This document shows, piece by piece, positions 42,223 to 51,778 of a DNA stretch of 64,000 nt. The position numbers and the translations under genes are program-made. The DNA is from an uncultured Pelagibacteraceae bacterium. Lineage in GTDB: Bacteria; Pseudomonadota; Alphaproteobacteria; Pelagibacterales; Pelagibacteraceae. The stretch spans positions 22,279 to 86,278 of the forward strand of contig CACIOP010000005.1 in assembly GCA_902588315.1 (NCBI GenBank). Reading direction: 5' to 3'. Numbering within the stretch: position 1 is the first letter of the stretch; each line of letters starts with the position of its first letter. The notes under the pieces are model-generated. The model searched no databases and had not been told where the DNA came from. It saw only the letters and a list, made by a program, of their open reading frames with translations.

Positions 42223-42805
42223 ATTATTAATTTATATCTTTATAAGTTTTATTTTAAATGGATGTGTTGGAGTTGGTTCAAAAGGTCTTTTCGGTACGGG
42301 TGTTTCAGTTGCTTTGGATCCCAGAACACTTGGTACTCAAATAGATGATTCAATTATGCAAAAAAGTATAAGTGCAAAAATTTTGGCAAAAGATAAAAAA
42401 TATCTTTTAGCAGTAAAAACTAAAGTTTTAGATGGTAGAATTTTTGTAACTGGAAAAGTGGATAACCCTGAAGAAAAATTAATGATTACAAAATTAGCAT
42501 GGGAAACTAAAGGTGCCAGATCTGTAAGAAATGATATTAAAATAAAAGAAGAATTTAATTTTAAACAATCAGCAAAGGATGTTTTAATTACCTCTCAACT
42601 TAGAACTGCTATAATTGTTAATAAAAATATTAAGGCAACTAATTATCAAATAGATACTTACAAGAAGAAAATTTATATTTATGGAATTGCTTTAACCTCA
42701 GAGGAAAAAGATTTAGTTATAAGTGAAGCAAAAGAAATACTTGATGTAGAAGACGTGATTGCAAGTATAATACTTGTTGAAGATTTAAGAATTCAAAGAG
42801 AGTAA
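42212..42805 (+). CDS. BON domain lipoprotein (YraP/DolP-like)
   Basis: Lipobox-like 'LNGCVGVGSKGLFGTGVSVALDPRTLGTQIDDSIMQKSISAKI', two BON-like repeats. Confidence 0.85.
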   Translation: MKNKLLIYIFISFILNGCVGVGSKGLFGTGVSVALDPRTLGTQIDDSIMQKSISAKILAKDKKYLLAVKTKVLDGRIFVTGKVDNPEEKLMITKLAWETKGARSVRNDIKIKEEFNFKQSAKDVLITSQLRTAIIVNKNIKATNYQIDTYKKKIYIYGIALTSEEKDLVISEAKEILDVEDVIASIILVEDLRIQRE

Positions 42806-45091
42806 TTATTTTTTGTAATCAATTACTTGGGAAGAATAAGCAGCAATTGATGCTAGGTTAAGTATCTCAGATGTTGATGATCTTAAAGGTGCAATTTCTA
42901 TTGGAAGCCCAAGTCCAATTAATAATGGTCCAATAACTTTTGTATCTCCAATTGTTTTCATCAGTTTGTATGAAATTGCTGCACTATGCTGTCCAGGCAT
43001 TATTAAAATATTTGCTTTACCAACAATTTTTGCAAAGGGATATAGCTCCTCATACTCTGGATTAAGAGCAACATCAGGCTGCATATCTCCATCAAATTCA
43101 AAGTCTACTTTTCTTTCTTTTAATATCTCAACCGCGTTTCGAATATGTTTTGTTCTATTAGTAAGAGGTTGTCCAAATGTAGAGTGAGATACAAAAGCAA
43201 CTTTTGGGTCAAATCCAAAAAGTCTAACCACTCTTGCTGTGGATATTGCTATTTCAGCCATTTGTTCAGACGTAGGGTATTCATGAACGCTTGTATCACC
43301 AACAAAAATAGTTCTTCCTTTATGAACGATCATATTTAATCCAAACATAATTTCACCTTTTCTAACATCAACAACTTGCTTGATTTTTTCAAAAGAGGCA
43401 CCAAATCGTCTTGTATTACCTGTTACAGCACCATCAGCATCGCCACAGGCAACCATACTAGTAGCCCAAACAACTCTATCATTTCTGATCATTCGGTCAC
43501 AATCTCGTTCTAATAATCCCTGCTCTCTTTGTAATTTTTCAAATAAATGTTTAACGTATCTTTTTCTCTTTTCTTCATCTTTTGAATTAACAATTTCAAT
43601 GTCAAAATTTTCACTGTATCCAATATTTTTAATCTGTTCTTTAATTTTACTTTCTTTACCGACTAAAATTGGAATACCTAACTTTGAATTTTTAAATGCT
43701 ATGGCAGCTTTTAGAGTATTTTCATCTTCACCATCTGCAAAAACAATTTTTTTCTGATTTTTCTTAATAAATGAATTTATACCTTGCATGATGGTTACTG
43801 TCGGATCTAGCCTTTGTTTAAGTTGATCTTTATAAGCATCAAAATCATCTATATTTTTTCTAGCAACTCCACTATCTATAGCTGCTTTTGCTACAGCTGC
43901 TGGTATTACACTAATTAATCTTGGATCAAATGTTGATGGAATAATATAATTTTTTCCATAATGAGGTCTTTCTCCACCCATAGCTGCAACTACTTCATCA
44001 GGAACATCTTCTCTTGCAAGCTTAGCTATTGCATTAGCTGCAGCAACTTTCATTTCTTCATTTATAGTTTTGGATCTAACATCTAAAGCTCCTCGAAAAA
44101 TGTAAGGAAATCCGATTAAATTATTTACTTGATTGGGATAATCTGATCTCCCTGTTGCAACAATTGCATCATTTCTAACTTCATTAATTTCTTCTGGGGT
44201 AATTTCTGGATCAGGATTAGCACAAGCAAATATAATTGGTTTTTTTGCCATAGATTTAACCATTTCTTTTTTTAGAACACCTTTTGCAGATAATCCTAAA
44301 AAAACATCTGCACCTTTAACAGCATCTTCCAAAGTTCTATGTTTAGTTTTAACTACGTATCTAGATTTCCATTGATCAATTCCTTCAGTTCTTCCTTCGT
44401 AAATAACGCCTTTTCTGTCTAGCATTATTATATTTTCAGATTTTACTCCAGAGTTTTTAAATAACTCGGTACAAGCTTGTGCTGAAGCTCCTGCACCATT
44501 TACTACAACTTTAATTTTTTCTATTGATTTACCACAAATATCTAAAGCATTAATTAATGCTGCGGTTGTTATGATTGCTGTTCCATGTTGATCATCATGA
44601 AAAACAGGAATATCCAAAATTTCTTTTAATTTTTGTTCTATTATAAAACAATCTGGGGCTGCTATGTCCTCTAAATTTATTCCACCAAAGCTAGGTGCAA
44701 AATTTTTAATTGAATTTATGATTTCGTTTGAATCTTTACAATCAATCTCTAAGTCAATCGAATCTATATCTGCAAATCTTTTAAATAATACAGCCTTTCC
44801 TTCCATTACAGGCTTTGATGCAAGAGCACCTAAATTTCCCATACCTAATATTGCTGAACCATTACTTATTACAGCAACAAGGTTTCCTTTACTCGTGTAA
44901 TCATAAGCTGCTTCTGGATTTTCACTTATCTTTTTTACAGGAGCAGCAACTCCTGGAGAATAAGCCAAAGCGAGATCACGCTTAGTTGTCATATTTTTTG
45001 AAGAAATAATCTCAATCTTGCCAGGTTTTTTGTCTTTATGAAAATCTAAAGCTTCTTTATCTGTGTAATGATCGATTTTTGTTTTTTTCAT
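42806..45091 (-). CDS. maeB: NADP-dependent malic enzyme with C-terminal phosphotransacetylase-like domain
   Basis: 'LALAYSPGVAAPVKKI', 'HDDQHGTAIITTAALINAL', 'TGRSDYPNQVNN', PTA-like C-terminus; start moved to internal Met MKKTKIDHYTDKEAL (45091). Confidence 0.95.
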   Translation of the reverse strand: MKKTKIDHYTDKEALDFHKDKKPGKIEIISSKNMTTKRDLALAYSPGVAAPVKKISENPEAAYDYTSKGNLVAVISNGSAILGMGNLGALASKPVMEGKAVLFKRFADIDSIDLEIDCKDSNEIINSIKNFAPSFGGINLEDIAAPDCFIIEQKLKEILDIPVFHDDQHGTAIITTAALINALDICGKSIEKIKVVVNGAGASAQACTELFKNSGVKSENIIMLDRKGVIYEGRTEGIDQWKSRYVVKTKHRTLEDAVKGADVFLGLSAKGVLKKEMVKSMAKKPIIFACANPDPEITPEEINEVRNDAIVATGRSDYPNQVNNLIGFPYIFRGALDVRSKTINEEMKVAAANAIAKLAREDVPDEVVAAMGGERPHYGKNYIIPSTFDPRLISVIPAAVAKAAIDSGVARKNIDDFDAYKDQLKQRLDPTVTIMQGINSFIKKNQKKIVFADGEDENTLKAAIAFKNSKLGIPILVGKESKIKEQIKNIGYSENFDIEIVNSKDEEKRKRYVKHLFEKLQREQGLLERDCDRMIRNDRVVWATSMVACGDADGAVTGNTRRFGASFEKIKQVVDVRKGEIMFGLNMIVHKGRTIFVGDTSVHEYPTSEQMAEIAISTARVVRLFGFDPKVAFVSHSTFGQPLTNRTKHIRNAVEILKERKVDFEFDGDMQPDVALNPEYEELYPFAKIVGKANILIMPGQHSAAISYKLMKTIGDTKVIGPLLIGLGLPIEIAPLRSSTSEILNLASIAAYSSQVIDYKK

Positions 45092-45143
45092 TTCTGATAA
45101 CAATAAGTGTACAATTGGGGTAAAATTAAGACTAATATGATTT

Positions 45144-46673
45144 ATGAATTTACTTAAGTCAACAGGCACATTTGGTTTTTATACTATCATTAGTAGATTG
45201 CTGGGATATTTAAGAGATATTTTAATAGCAATTTTCCTTGGAACAGGGATGTTGGCTGATGCTTTTTTTGTAGCATTTAGAATTCCAAATACTTTTAGAA
45301 GATTGTTTGCCGAAGGAACTTTTAATGCAGCATTCGTTCCGAGTTATTCATCAGAAATCACTAAGGGGAAAAAGCAATCAAATAAATTCGCTAACGATAT
45401 TTTTAATCTCCTTTTTTTAGGGTTGTTATTTTTAACAATAATAATTGAAATTTTTATGCCCGCATTTGTTTCAATAATTGCCCCTGGATTTGTGAGTAGT
45501 TTGGAAAAAATGGAGGTAGCAATTAATTTAACAAGAATTACTTTTCCTTTTTTATTTTTTATTTGTTTGGCCTCATTTTTTTCTGCAATCCTAAATTCGC
45601 ACAATAAGTTTGCAGCTGCTGCTGCAGCTCCTATAATACTGAATATTATTTTAATTTTAGTATTAATTTTTTCAAAAAATCTAGGTGATCAGTTAGTGTA
45701 CTATTTATCTTATGGGGTTTCTTTAGCTGGTTTTTTACAATTAATATTTTTATATAAATATGTATCAAAATATTATTCACTTAAATTTAGTTTTAAATTA
45801 AAAGTAAGTAACAAAGTTAAATTCTTTTTTAAAAAACTTTTACCAAGTATTTTTTCATCAGGTGTTACTCAAATTAATATTTTAATTGGTACAATAATTG
45901 CATCGTTTCAAGCAAGTGCAGTTTCTTATTTGTATTATGCTGATAGAATTTATCAAATCAACCTAGCCATAGCTGGAATTGCAATTGGTATTGTAATACT
46001 TCCACAGCTTTCAAAATATATTCAATCTAGAAAAAAAAATAAGATTTTACTTATACAAAATAAAGCTCTAGAATTAAGTTTATTCTTAAGTCTTCCAGCT
46101 ACTATCGCTTTAATAATAGGATCAGAACAAATTATTTCCGCTTTATTTGGTTATGGATCCTTCAATGAAAGTTCAGTGAGCAACTCAAGCTTAGCCTTAT
46201 ATTATTTTGCTTTAGGTCTACCCGCTTTTGCATTGATAAAAGTTTTTTCATGCTTTTTCTTTGCAAACCATGATACTAAAACTCCATTTTATATTTCTTT
46301 GATTTCAGTATTGGTTAATATTTTTATTAGTTTGTATTATTTTAGTGAAATTGGTTTTATAATAATTCCAATAGCCACATCTATTTCATCTTGGTTTAAT
46401 TCAATATTGTTATTTTTATTTTTAAAAAATCGACAATTATTTTATTTTAACCAAATATTTTTTATTAAATTTATTAAAATAATTTTCGCATCAGTTATGA
46501 TGGGTTTATTTTTTAATTTCTTATTAAATTTTTTTCAAAATGAACTAGCATTTAATCAATCAATTAAATCTTTTTATTTAGTTTTATCTGTTATATTAGG
46601 ATTATTTTTTTATTTAATTGTGTGTTATTTCATCAAAGCTTTTCAAATGAAAGATATTAAATTAAGGTATTAA
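45144..46673 (+). CDS. murJ: lipid II flippase MurJ
   Basis: '[58 protein letters not shown]'. Confidence 0.96.
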   Translation: MNLLKSTGTFGFYTIISRLLGYLRDILIAIFLGTGMLADAFFVAFRIPNTFRRLFAEGTFNAAFVPSYSSEITKGKKQSNKFANDIFNLLFLGLLFLTIIIEIFMPAFVSIIAPGFVSSLEKMEVAINLTRITFPFLFFICLASFFSAILNSHNKFAAAAAAPIILNIILILVLIFSKNLGDQLVYYLSYGVSLAGFLQLIFLYKYVSKYYSLKFSFKLKVSNKVKFFFKKLLPSIFSSGVTQINILIGTIIASFQASAVSYLYYADRIYQINLAIAGIAIGIVILPQLSKYIQSRKKNKILLIQNKALELSLFLSLPATIALIIGSEQIISALFGYGSFNESSVSNSSLALYYFALGLPAFALIKVFSCFFFANHDTKTPFYISLISVLVNIFISLYYFSEIGFIIIPIATSISSWFNSILLFLFLKNRQLFYFNQIFFIKFIKIIFASVMMGLFFNFLLNFFQNELAFNQSIKSFYLVLSVILGLFFYLIVCYFIKAFQMKDIKLRY

Positions 46674-46677
46674 TTTT

Positions 46678-47679
46678 ATGAGTAAAAAAATATTCTCTGG
46701 TGTTCAACCTACTGGTAATCTTCACCTCGGAAATTATTTAGGTGCTATAAAAAACTTTGTAGACTTAAACAATGATAAAGATAATAAATGTATTTTTTGT
46801 GTAGTTGATCTACATGCAATTACAGTAAGTCAAGATCCTAAAGAACTAAAAAATAATATCCGGGAAACAGTTGCAACCTTTGTAGCAAGTGGAATAGATC
46901 CAAAAAAAAGTATAATTTTTAATCAATCTAGAGTAGCTGCTCATTCAGAAGGAGCATGGATATTAAGTTGTGTTGCTAGAATGGGTTGGTTAAATAGAAT
47001 GACTCAATTCAAAGAAAAAGCTGGAAAAGATAAGGAGAAAGCTAGTATTGGATTATACTCTTATCCAGTTCTGATGGCGGCTGATATTCTTTTATATGAT
47101 GCTACTCATGTTCCTGTGGGTGATGATCAAAAACAACATTTGGAATTATGTAGAGATATAGCTCAAAAATTTAATAATGATTTTGGTGTAGAAAATTTTC
47201 TTCAAGTTCCAGAACCTCTAATTCAAAAAGAGTTTTCAAGAATAATGAGTTTGAAAGATGGTTCAAAAAAAATGAGTAAATCAGAATTATCAGATTTAAG
47301 CCGAATAAATTTAACAGACGACAAAGATCAAATAATAAACAAAATCAAAAAAGCAAAAACAGATCCATTGCCTATGCCACAAGATATAAAAGAGCTTGAT
47401 GAAAGATTAGAGGCAAGGAATCTTTTAGGAATTTATTCAAGCTTGACAAATTCAACATTAGAAAATTCAGTAAAAAATTTTTCAGGTAAAAATTTTTCAG
47501 AATTTAAAGAACAGTTATCTGAAGAACTTGTTAATAAAATTGAACCTATTTCTAATGAGATAAAAAAACTTTTAGAAGATAAAAAATTTCTTGATGAAAT
47601 TCTTCTAGATGGAGTTGAAAAAGCAAATATGATTGCTTCTAAAAAGATTGAAAGAATTAAAGAAATAGTAGGTTTTTAA
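46678..47679 (+). CDS. trpS: tryptophanyl-tRNA synthetase
   Basis: '[26 protein letters not shown]', '[17 protein letters not shown]', 'KKMSKSE'. Confidence 0.98.
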   Translation: MSKKIFSGVQPTGNLHLGNYLGAIKNFVDLNNDKDNKCIFCVVDLHAITVSQDPKELKNNIRETVATFVASGIDPKKSIIFNQSRVAAHSEGAWILSCVARMGWLNRMTQFKEKAGKDKEKASIGLYSYPVLMAADILLYDATHVPVGDDQKQHLELCRDIAQKFNNDFGVENFLQVPEPLIQKEFSRIMSLKDGSKKMSKSELSDLSRINLTDDKDQIINKIKKAKTDPLPMPQDIKELDERLEARNLLGIYSSLTNSTLENSVKNFSGKNFSEFKEQLSEELVNKIEPISNEIKKLLEDKKFLDEILLDGVEKANMIASKKIERIKEIVGF

Positions 47680-47731
47680 TAAAAATTAATTATCAAGTTT
47701 TAATTTTCAAAATATTCACTATATATAATTT

Positions 47732-48274
47732 ATGTTCGTGCAAACAGAAGTAACACCAAATCCAAATTCTTTGAAATTTCTTCCAGGGAAGAAAGTTTCA
47801 AATAGTGGTCCTTATGAAATTACAAATAAAGAAGATATGAAAAATGAATTAGTGAGAAATATTTTGTCAATAAATGGTGTTGAGAGTATTTTTTTAGGTC
47901 AAGATTTTATTTCAGTAAATAAGAATGAAAACATTAAGTGGGACGAAATAAAACATATCGTAATTTCTCTCATAAACGATTTTTATGCAGATGGTAAAGA
48001 ATTTGTAATTGACGAAAATGTAAAAGAAGAGGATTTGGATTTAAGCGAAATCGAGTCAAAAATTGTAAAAATTTTAGAGGAAAAAATAAGACCTGCTGTT
48101 GCTAAAGATGGTGGAGATATAAAATTTAAAGAGTTTAAGGACGGAATTGTTAAGGTACAATTACAAGGAAGTTGTTCTGGTTGTCCAAGTTCAACTATGA
48201 CTTTAAAACAGGGTGTTCAAAATCTTTTATGTCATTATTTGCCAGAGGTAAAAGAGGTCATTGCTATACAATAG
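47732..48274 (+). CDS. NifU family Fe-S scaffold/carrier protein (NfuA-type)
   Basis: 'MFVQTEVTPNPNSLKFLPGKKV', 'IRPAVAKDGGDIKFKEF', 'GSCSGCPSSTMTLKQGV'. Confidence 0.95.
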   Translation: MFVQTEVTPNPNSLKFLPGKKVSNSGPYEITNKEDMKNELVRNILSINGVESIFLGQDFISVNKNENIKWDEIKHIVISLINDFYADGKEFVIDENVKEEDLDLSEIESKIVKILEEKIRPAVAKDGGDIKFKEFKDGIVKVQLQGSCSGCPSSTMTLKQGVQNLLCHYLPEVKEVIAIQ

Positions 48275-48280
48275 TTAATT

Positions 48281-49345
48281 ATGAGAAAATTTAAAAAGTC
48301 AGGTTTTTTAAAAAATAAAGGTCTTAATATAGTTTCACGGTTTTTTTTAAGTTCTTTTATTGTAATTTCATTTTTTTATGCAGCACCAATAATAATTAAT
48401 TTTACAGATAATAATTTTAATAACAAAGAATTTACTAATAATTCAAAAAGTATTTTAAATAATACTTTAAATAAAGATAAATTAATTGACGAAGACCCAT
48501 TAGCAGATGCTGATGAGAGAGAATTATTATATGATATTTTAGAAGAGAATAATTCTGAAATTAATTTAGTCAGATATACAACATCAGAGATTGACTCATT
48601 ATTTAATGAGGTGAAATATAATTTAAAAGAAGTAAGAGATACAAAATTAGTAAAACCGATAGATATTGGTCTTTTGCCAAATGAAATTAAAAATATTGGA
48701 AACACTGCAAAAAGAAAAGATATGTTTATAAAAATTGTTCTCCCTTTAATTGTTAAGGAAAACAATAAAATTAGACTTGATAGAAAAAGATTATTCACAA
48801 TTTTAAATAAAAATAGCAACACTGATATTGAAAAAAAATGGTTAGAAAAAAAATATAAACAATACGGTGTAAGAAAAAATGATTTATCTACTTTAAAAGT
48901 AAGAATGGATGAAATACCAGTTTCATTGGCAATAGCACAAGCTGCTAAAGAAACTGGCTGGGGTACTTCAAGATTCGCTTTAAAAGGTAATGCTTTGTTT
49001 GGACAATGGACTTGGTCTGGAGAAGGATTAAAACCTAAAAATGCTGATGAAGGTAAAGATCATAAAGTAATGAAATTTCATAGCTTGCAGTTATCTGTAA
49101 GAGCATACTTAAGAAATTTAAATACACACTCAACGTATAAAAATTTAAGAAAAGCGAGAACAAAACTTAGAAATCAAAACAAACCTTTAGATAGTTTAAT
49201 TTTATCTAAATATTTAGATAAATATGCAGAAACAGGAAGTCAATATATAGAGGTTTTACAAAAAATTATTGAACAAAATAAATTAAAAGATTTTGATGAG
49301 GCGAGATTATTGCCCTCAAGCAAAGATTTAGAAAGCTTGATTTAA
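48281..49345 (+). CDS. Bax-like glucosaminidase domain protein
   Basis: 'IPVSLAIAQAAKETGWGTSRFALKGNALFGQWTWSGEG', N-terminal TM. Confidence 0.87.
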   Translation: MRKFKKSGFLKNKGLNIVSRFFLSSFIVISFFYAAPIIINFTDNNFNNKEFTNNSKSILNNTLNKDKLIDEDPLADADERELLYDILEENNSEINLVRYTTSEIDSLFNEVKYNLKEVRDTKLVKPIDIGLLPNEIKNIGNTAKRKDMFIKIVLPLIVKENNKIRLDRKRLFTILNKNSNTDIEKKWLEKKYKQYGVRKNDLSTLKVRMDEIPVSLAIAQAAKETGWGTSRFALKGNALFGQWTWSGEGLKPKNADEGKDHKVMKFHSLQLSVRAYLRNLNTHSTYKNLRKARTKLRNQNKPLDSLILSKYLDKYAETGSQYIEVLQKIIEQNKLKDFDEARLLPSSKDLESLI

Positions 49346-50403
49346 TATTTTTTAATAGGGAATTGAACCCCAAACCATCTCCATTTTCCATCATCATTCA
49401 GAGAACAATTAATTCTACCCCTCCTTGGTTTGAATGGCTCTCTAAACTCAATCGTTAAAGAGTTGTTTATAAAATTTGTTTTTGATTTTTCCCAAATATC
49501 CCCTTCATTAGAATAACAATTGATATTGGATAAATTTTTTTGCTCCTTGAAAAATTCAACTTTAAAATTTGGTGGGTTTGTGTTTTCGAATAATTGTTTT
49601 TCTTCAGGAAGCATTCTTTTATATTCAAGCGGAAAATAATTTATTATTGATCTAAATCTTTTTAATTCTCCATATTTTTCATTAATTGGAAATCTAGGTA
49701 ATTCAAATTTATCTTTATTTAGGTCAATGACCCCAGAATGTTGGCCAAAAGCATATTCGAAATTTTCTGATATATAATTTTTCATAAATTTTGAGTATTC
49801 ACCAAAAGGATATGAAAATAGACTAGGTACATAACCAAGTTCTCTAAGAAAAATTTTATTAGCTGTTTCAATATCTAATATAAAATCTTCATTGTTTATA
49901 TCTATGAGATATTCATGAGTATGAGAATGATGTCCTATATTTGCAAATTCATTACTTTCAACCTCTTTAATTTGTTCCCAAGTCATATAACCTCTTTTTC
50001 CTACAGGTTCAGTTGAAACAAATAAAATAAAAGGAATTTTATTTTCTTTTAGGTAAGGCCATGCTTCATTATAAAAAGATTCAAAAGCATCATCGATAGT
50101 TACCAGTATTTCTTTTTTTGATTTTGGTATCTTAAATTGCTCTACAAAATATTTTGGATTGTGAAAAATAAAATTTGAGCTTCTAATAATATCCATATGT
50201 TGTTTAAAAATATCCATTTTAATATTGGTAGAAGGGTATTTATTCTCATTAAAACGATGATACATTATTGATAGAATTCCTTCATCATTTGAATAGTATT
50301 TGATATTATTTTCATCTGATTTAGAACTGATATTAGAAAATAAAATAATTATGAGTAAAATGATAATAGATGTAACAGGTGAAAAAATTTTTTTAATGAT
50401 CAT
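49342..50403 (-). CDS. secreted polysaccharide deacetylase family protein
   Basis: Signal/TM N-terminus; 'SIMYHRFNE', 'EILVTIDDAFESFYNEAWPYL', 'IGHHSHTHEYL', 'SYPFGEYS'. Confidence 0.87.
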   Translation of the reverse strand: MIIKKIFSPVTSIIILLIIILFSNISSKSDENNIKYYSNDEGILSIMYHRFNENKYPSTNIKMDIFKQHMDIIRSSNFIFHNPKYFVEQFKIPKSKKEILVTIDDAFESFYNEAWPYLKENKIPFILFVSTEPVGKRGYMTWEQIKEVESNEFANIGHHSHTHEYLIDINNEDFILDIETANKIFLRELGYVPSLFSYPFGEYSKFMKNYISENFEYAFGQHSGVIDLNKDKFELPRFPINEKYGELKRFRSIINYFPLEYKRMLPEEKQLFENTNPPNFKVEFFKEQKNLSNINCYSNEGDIWEKSKTNFINNSLTIEFREPFKPRRGRINCSLNDDGKWRWFGVQFPIKKY

Positions 50404-50737
50404 TACTAATAATGATATTTATAATATTACTAAAGAGAATACTAAAATTAATTATGAAAAATTAACTTTAATTATTAATGATTTCTTAAATTCCCACGAA
50501 TTTACATTAAGAGATATAAATAAAATTTATTTAAATAGGGGTCCCGGAAGCTTTGCAGGAATTAGAAATTCACTTTCTATAGTAAAAGCATTTAATTTAA
50601 CCAATAATATTGATTACTATTGTTATAGTATTCATGATTTTAAAGGTGAAAAAGATATAAAATACGAAAATATCCCTGAATTGTGTGATAAATTTAATAT
50701 CAAAAAAAATTTGATTAACCCTATTTATTTAAGTTAA
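50351..50737 (+). CDS. tsaB: TsaB (YeaZ)-like N-terminal-domain-only protein
   Basis: 'MIIDVTGEKIFLMIITNN', 'LRDINKIYLNRGPGSFAGIRNSLSIVKAFNLTNN' matches TsaB G(x)GPGSFTGxR; only 128 aa; start set at the ATG at 50351. Confidence 0.78.
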   Translation: MSKMIIDVTGEKIFLMIITNNDIYNITKENTKINYEKLTLIINDFLNSHEFTLRDINKIYLNRGPGSFAGIRNSLSIVKAFNLTNNIDYYCYSIHDFKGEKDIKYENIPELCDKFNIKKNLINPIYLS

Positions 50738-50745
50738 AATTATTA

Positions 50746-51153
50746 ATGTCAGAAACGATAGAGCAAAAATGTATAGCAAAAGGGGTTAAATTAACCGATC
50801 AAAGAAGAATAATTGCTCAAGTAATGTCAGAGTCTACTGATCATCCGGATGTTGATGAGCTTTACAATAGAGTATCTAAAATTGATCCAAAGATAAGTAT
50901 TGCAACCGTTTATAGAACAGTAAAATTATTTGAAGAGACAGGAATATTAACAAAGCATGAGTTTAAAGGTGGAAAAGCCAGGTACGAAGAAATTAATGAA
51001 GGTCACCACGATCATTTAATTGATGTAAAGACAGGAGAAATTATAGAATTTGTAGACGATGAAATTGAGAAGCTACAAAAAAAAGTTGCAGAAAAATATG
51101 GTTACAAATTAGTAGATCATAAATTGGAACTTTATGGCATTAAAAAAAAATGA
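50746..51153 (+). CDS. fur: Fur family transcriptional regulator
   Basis: 'KLTDQRRIIAQVMSESTDHPDVDELYNRVSKIDPKISIATVYRTVKLFEETGIL', 'EGHHDHLIDVKTG'. Confidence 0.94.
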   Translation: MSETIEQKCIAKGVKLTDQRRIIAQVMSESTDHPDVDELYNRVSKIDPKISIATVYRTVKLFEETGILTKHEFKGGKARYEEINEGHHDHLIDVKTGEIIEFVDDEIEKLQKKVAEKYGYKLVDHKLELYGIKKK

Positions 51154-51154
51154 T

Positions 51155-51778
51155 ATGGAAATTGAAATTATTAAACCGTTTGGTCCATCCATAGTTAAAT
51201 TAAAACTGCCTGACAAGATTATTAATGAAATGAATATGTATACCGACCAGGTAATACATGACTCAAATAAATCAATTGAATTAAGTCATGGAAATAAATT
51301 AGTTGGTAATGTACATCAAGAAATTTTATTGCATACTGATTTTATGAAAAAAATAAAATGGGCAGAATTCTTGGCTAATGCATGCCAGCAGTGGGTAGCC
51401 AAAGAGAGAGGAAAACAATTAAAAAAATTTGAAATAATAAAAAGTTGGATCGTGAGACAATTTAAAAATGAATATAATCCAGTACATTATCACAGTGGAC
51501 ATATTTCTGGGGTAGGCTATTTAAAAGTTCCAAAAAATTTAGGATCTACAGTTCAAAAGGATAAAAAATATAATGAGAATGGTAAATTAGAACTTATTGA
51601 TGGCTCAAAAAAATTATTTTGCAAACCAATTTATACAGTAACGCCTGAAGTAGGTAGTTTTTATTTATTTCCTAATTACATGATGCATACTGTTTATCCG
51701 TTCACAGACTCTGATGAAGAAAGAAGATCTGTTTCTTTTAATGCAAAAATTGATGAAGAAGCTGCAGGAATAACATAA
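51155..51778 (+). CDS. putative 2OG-Fe(II) oxygenase
   Basis: 'NPVHYHSGHISGVGYLKVP', 'SFYLFPNYMMHTVYPFTDSDEERRSVSFNAKI' (HxS/D...H...R); start moved to 51155. Confidence 0.8.
   Translation: MEIEIIKPFGPSIVKLKLPDKIINEMNMYTDQVIHDSNKSIELSHGNKLVGNVHQEILLHTDFMKKIKWAEFLANACQQWVAKERGKQLKKFEIIKSWIVRQFKNEYNPVHYHSGHISGVGYLKVPKNLGSTVQKDKKYNENGKLELIDGSKKLFCKPIYTVTPEVGSFYLFPNYMMHTVYPFTDSDEERRSVSFNAKIDEEAAGIT

Noticed and set aside
43380-43757. 125-aa plus-strand ORF within maeB
   Set aside because: Antisense to a strongly supported malic enzyme; no family features
48376-48822. 148-aa Leu/Ser/Phe-rich minus-strand ORF resembling a membrane protein
   Set aside because: Antisense to the bax-like CDS; hydrophobicity comes from complementing Lys/Asn/Asp-rich codons
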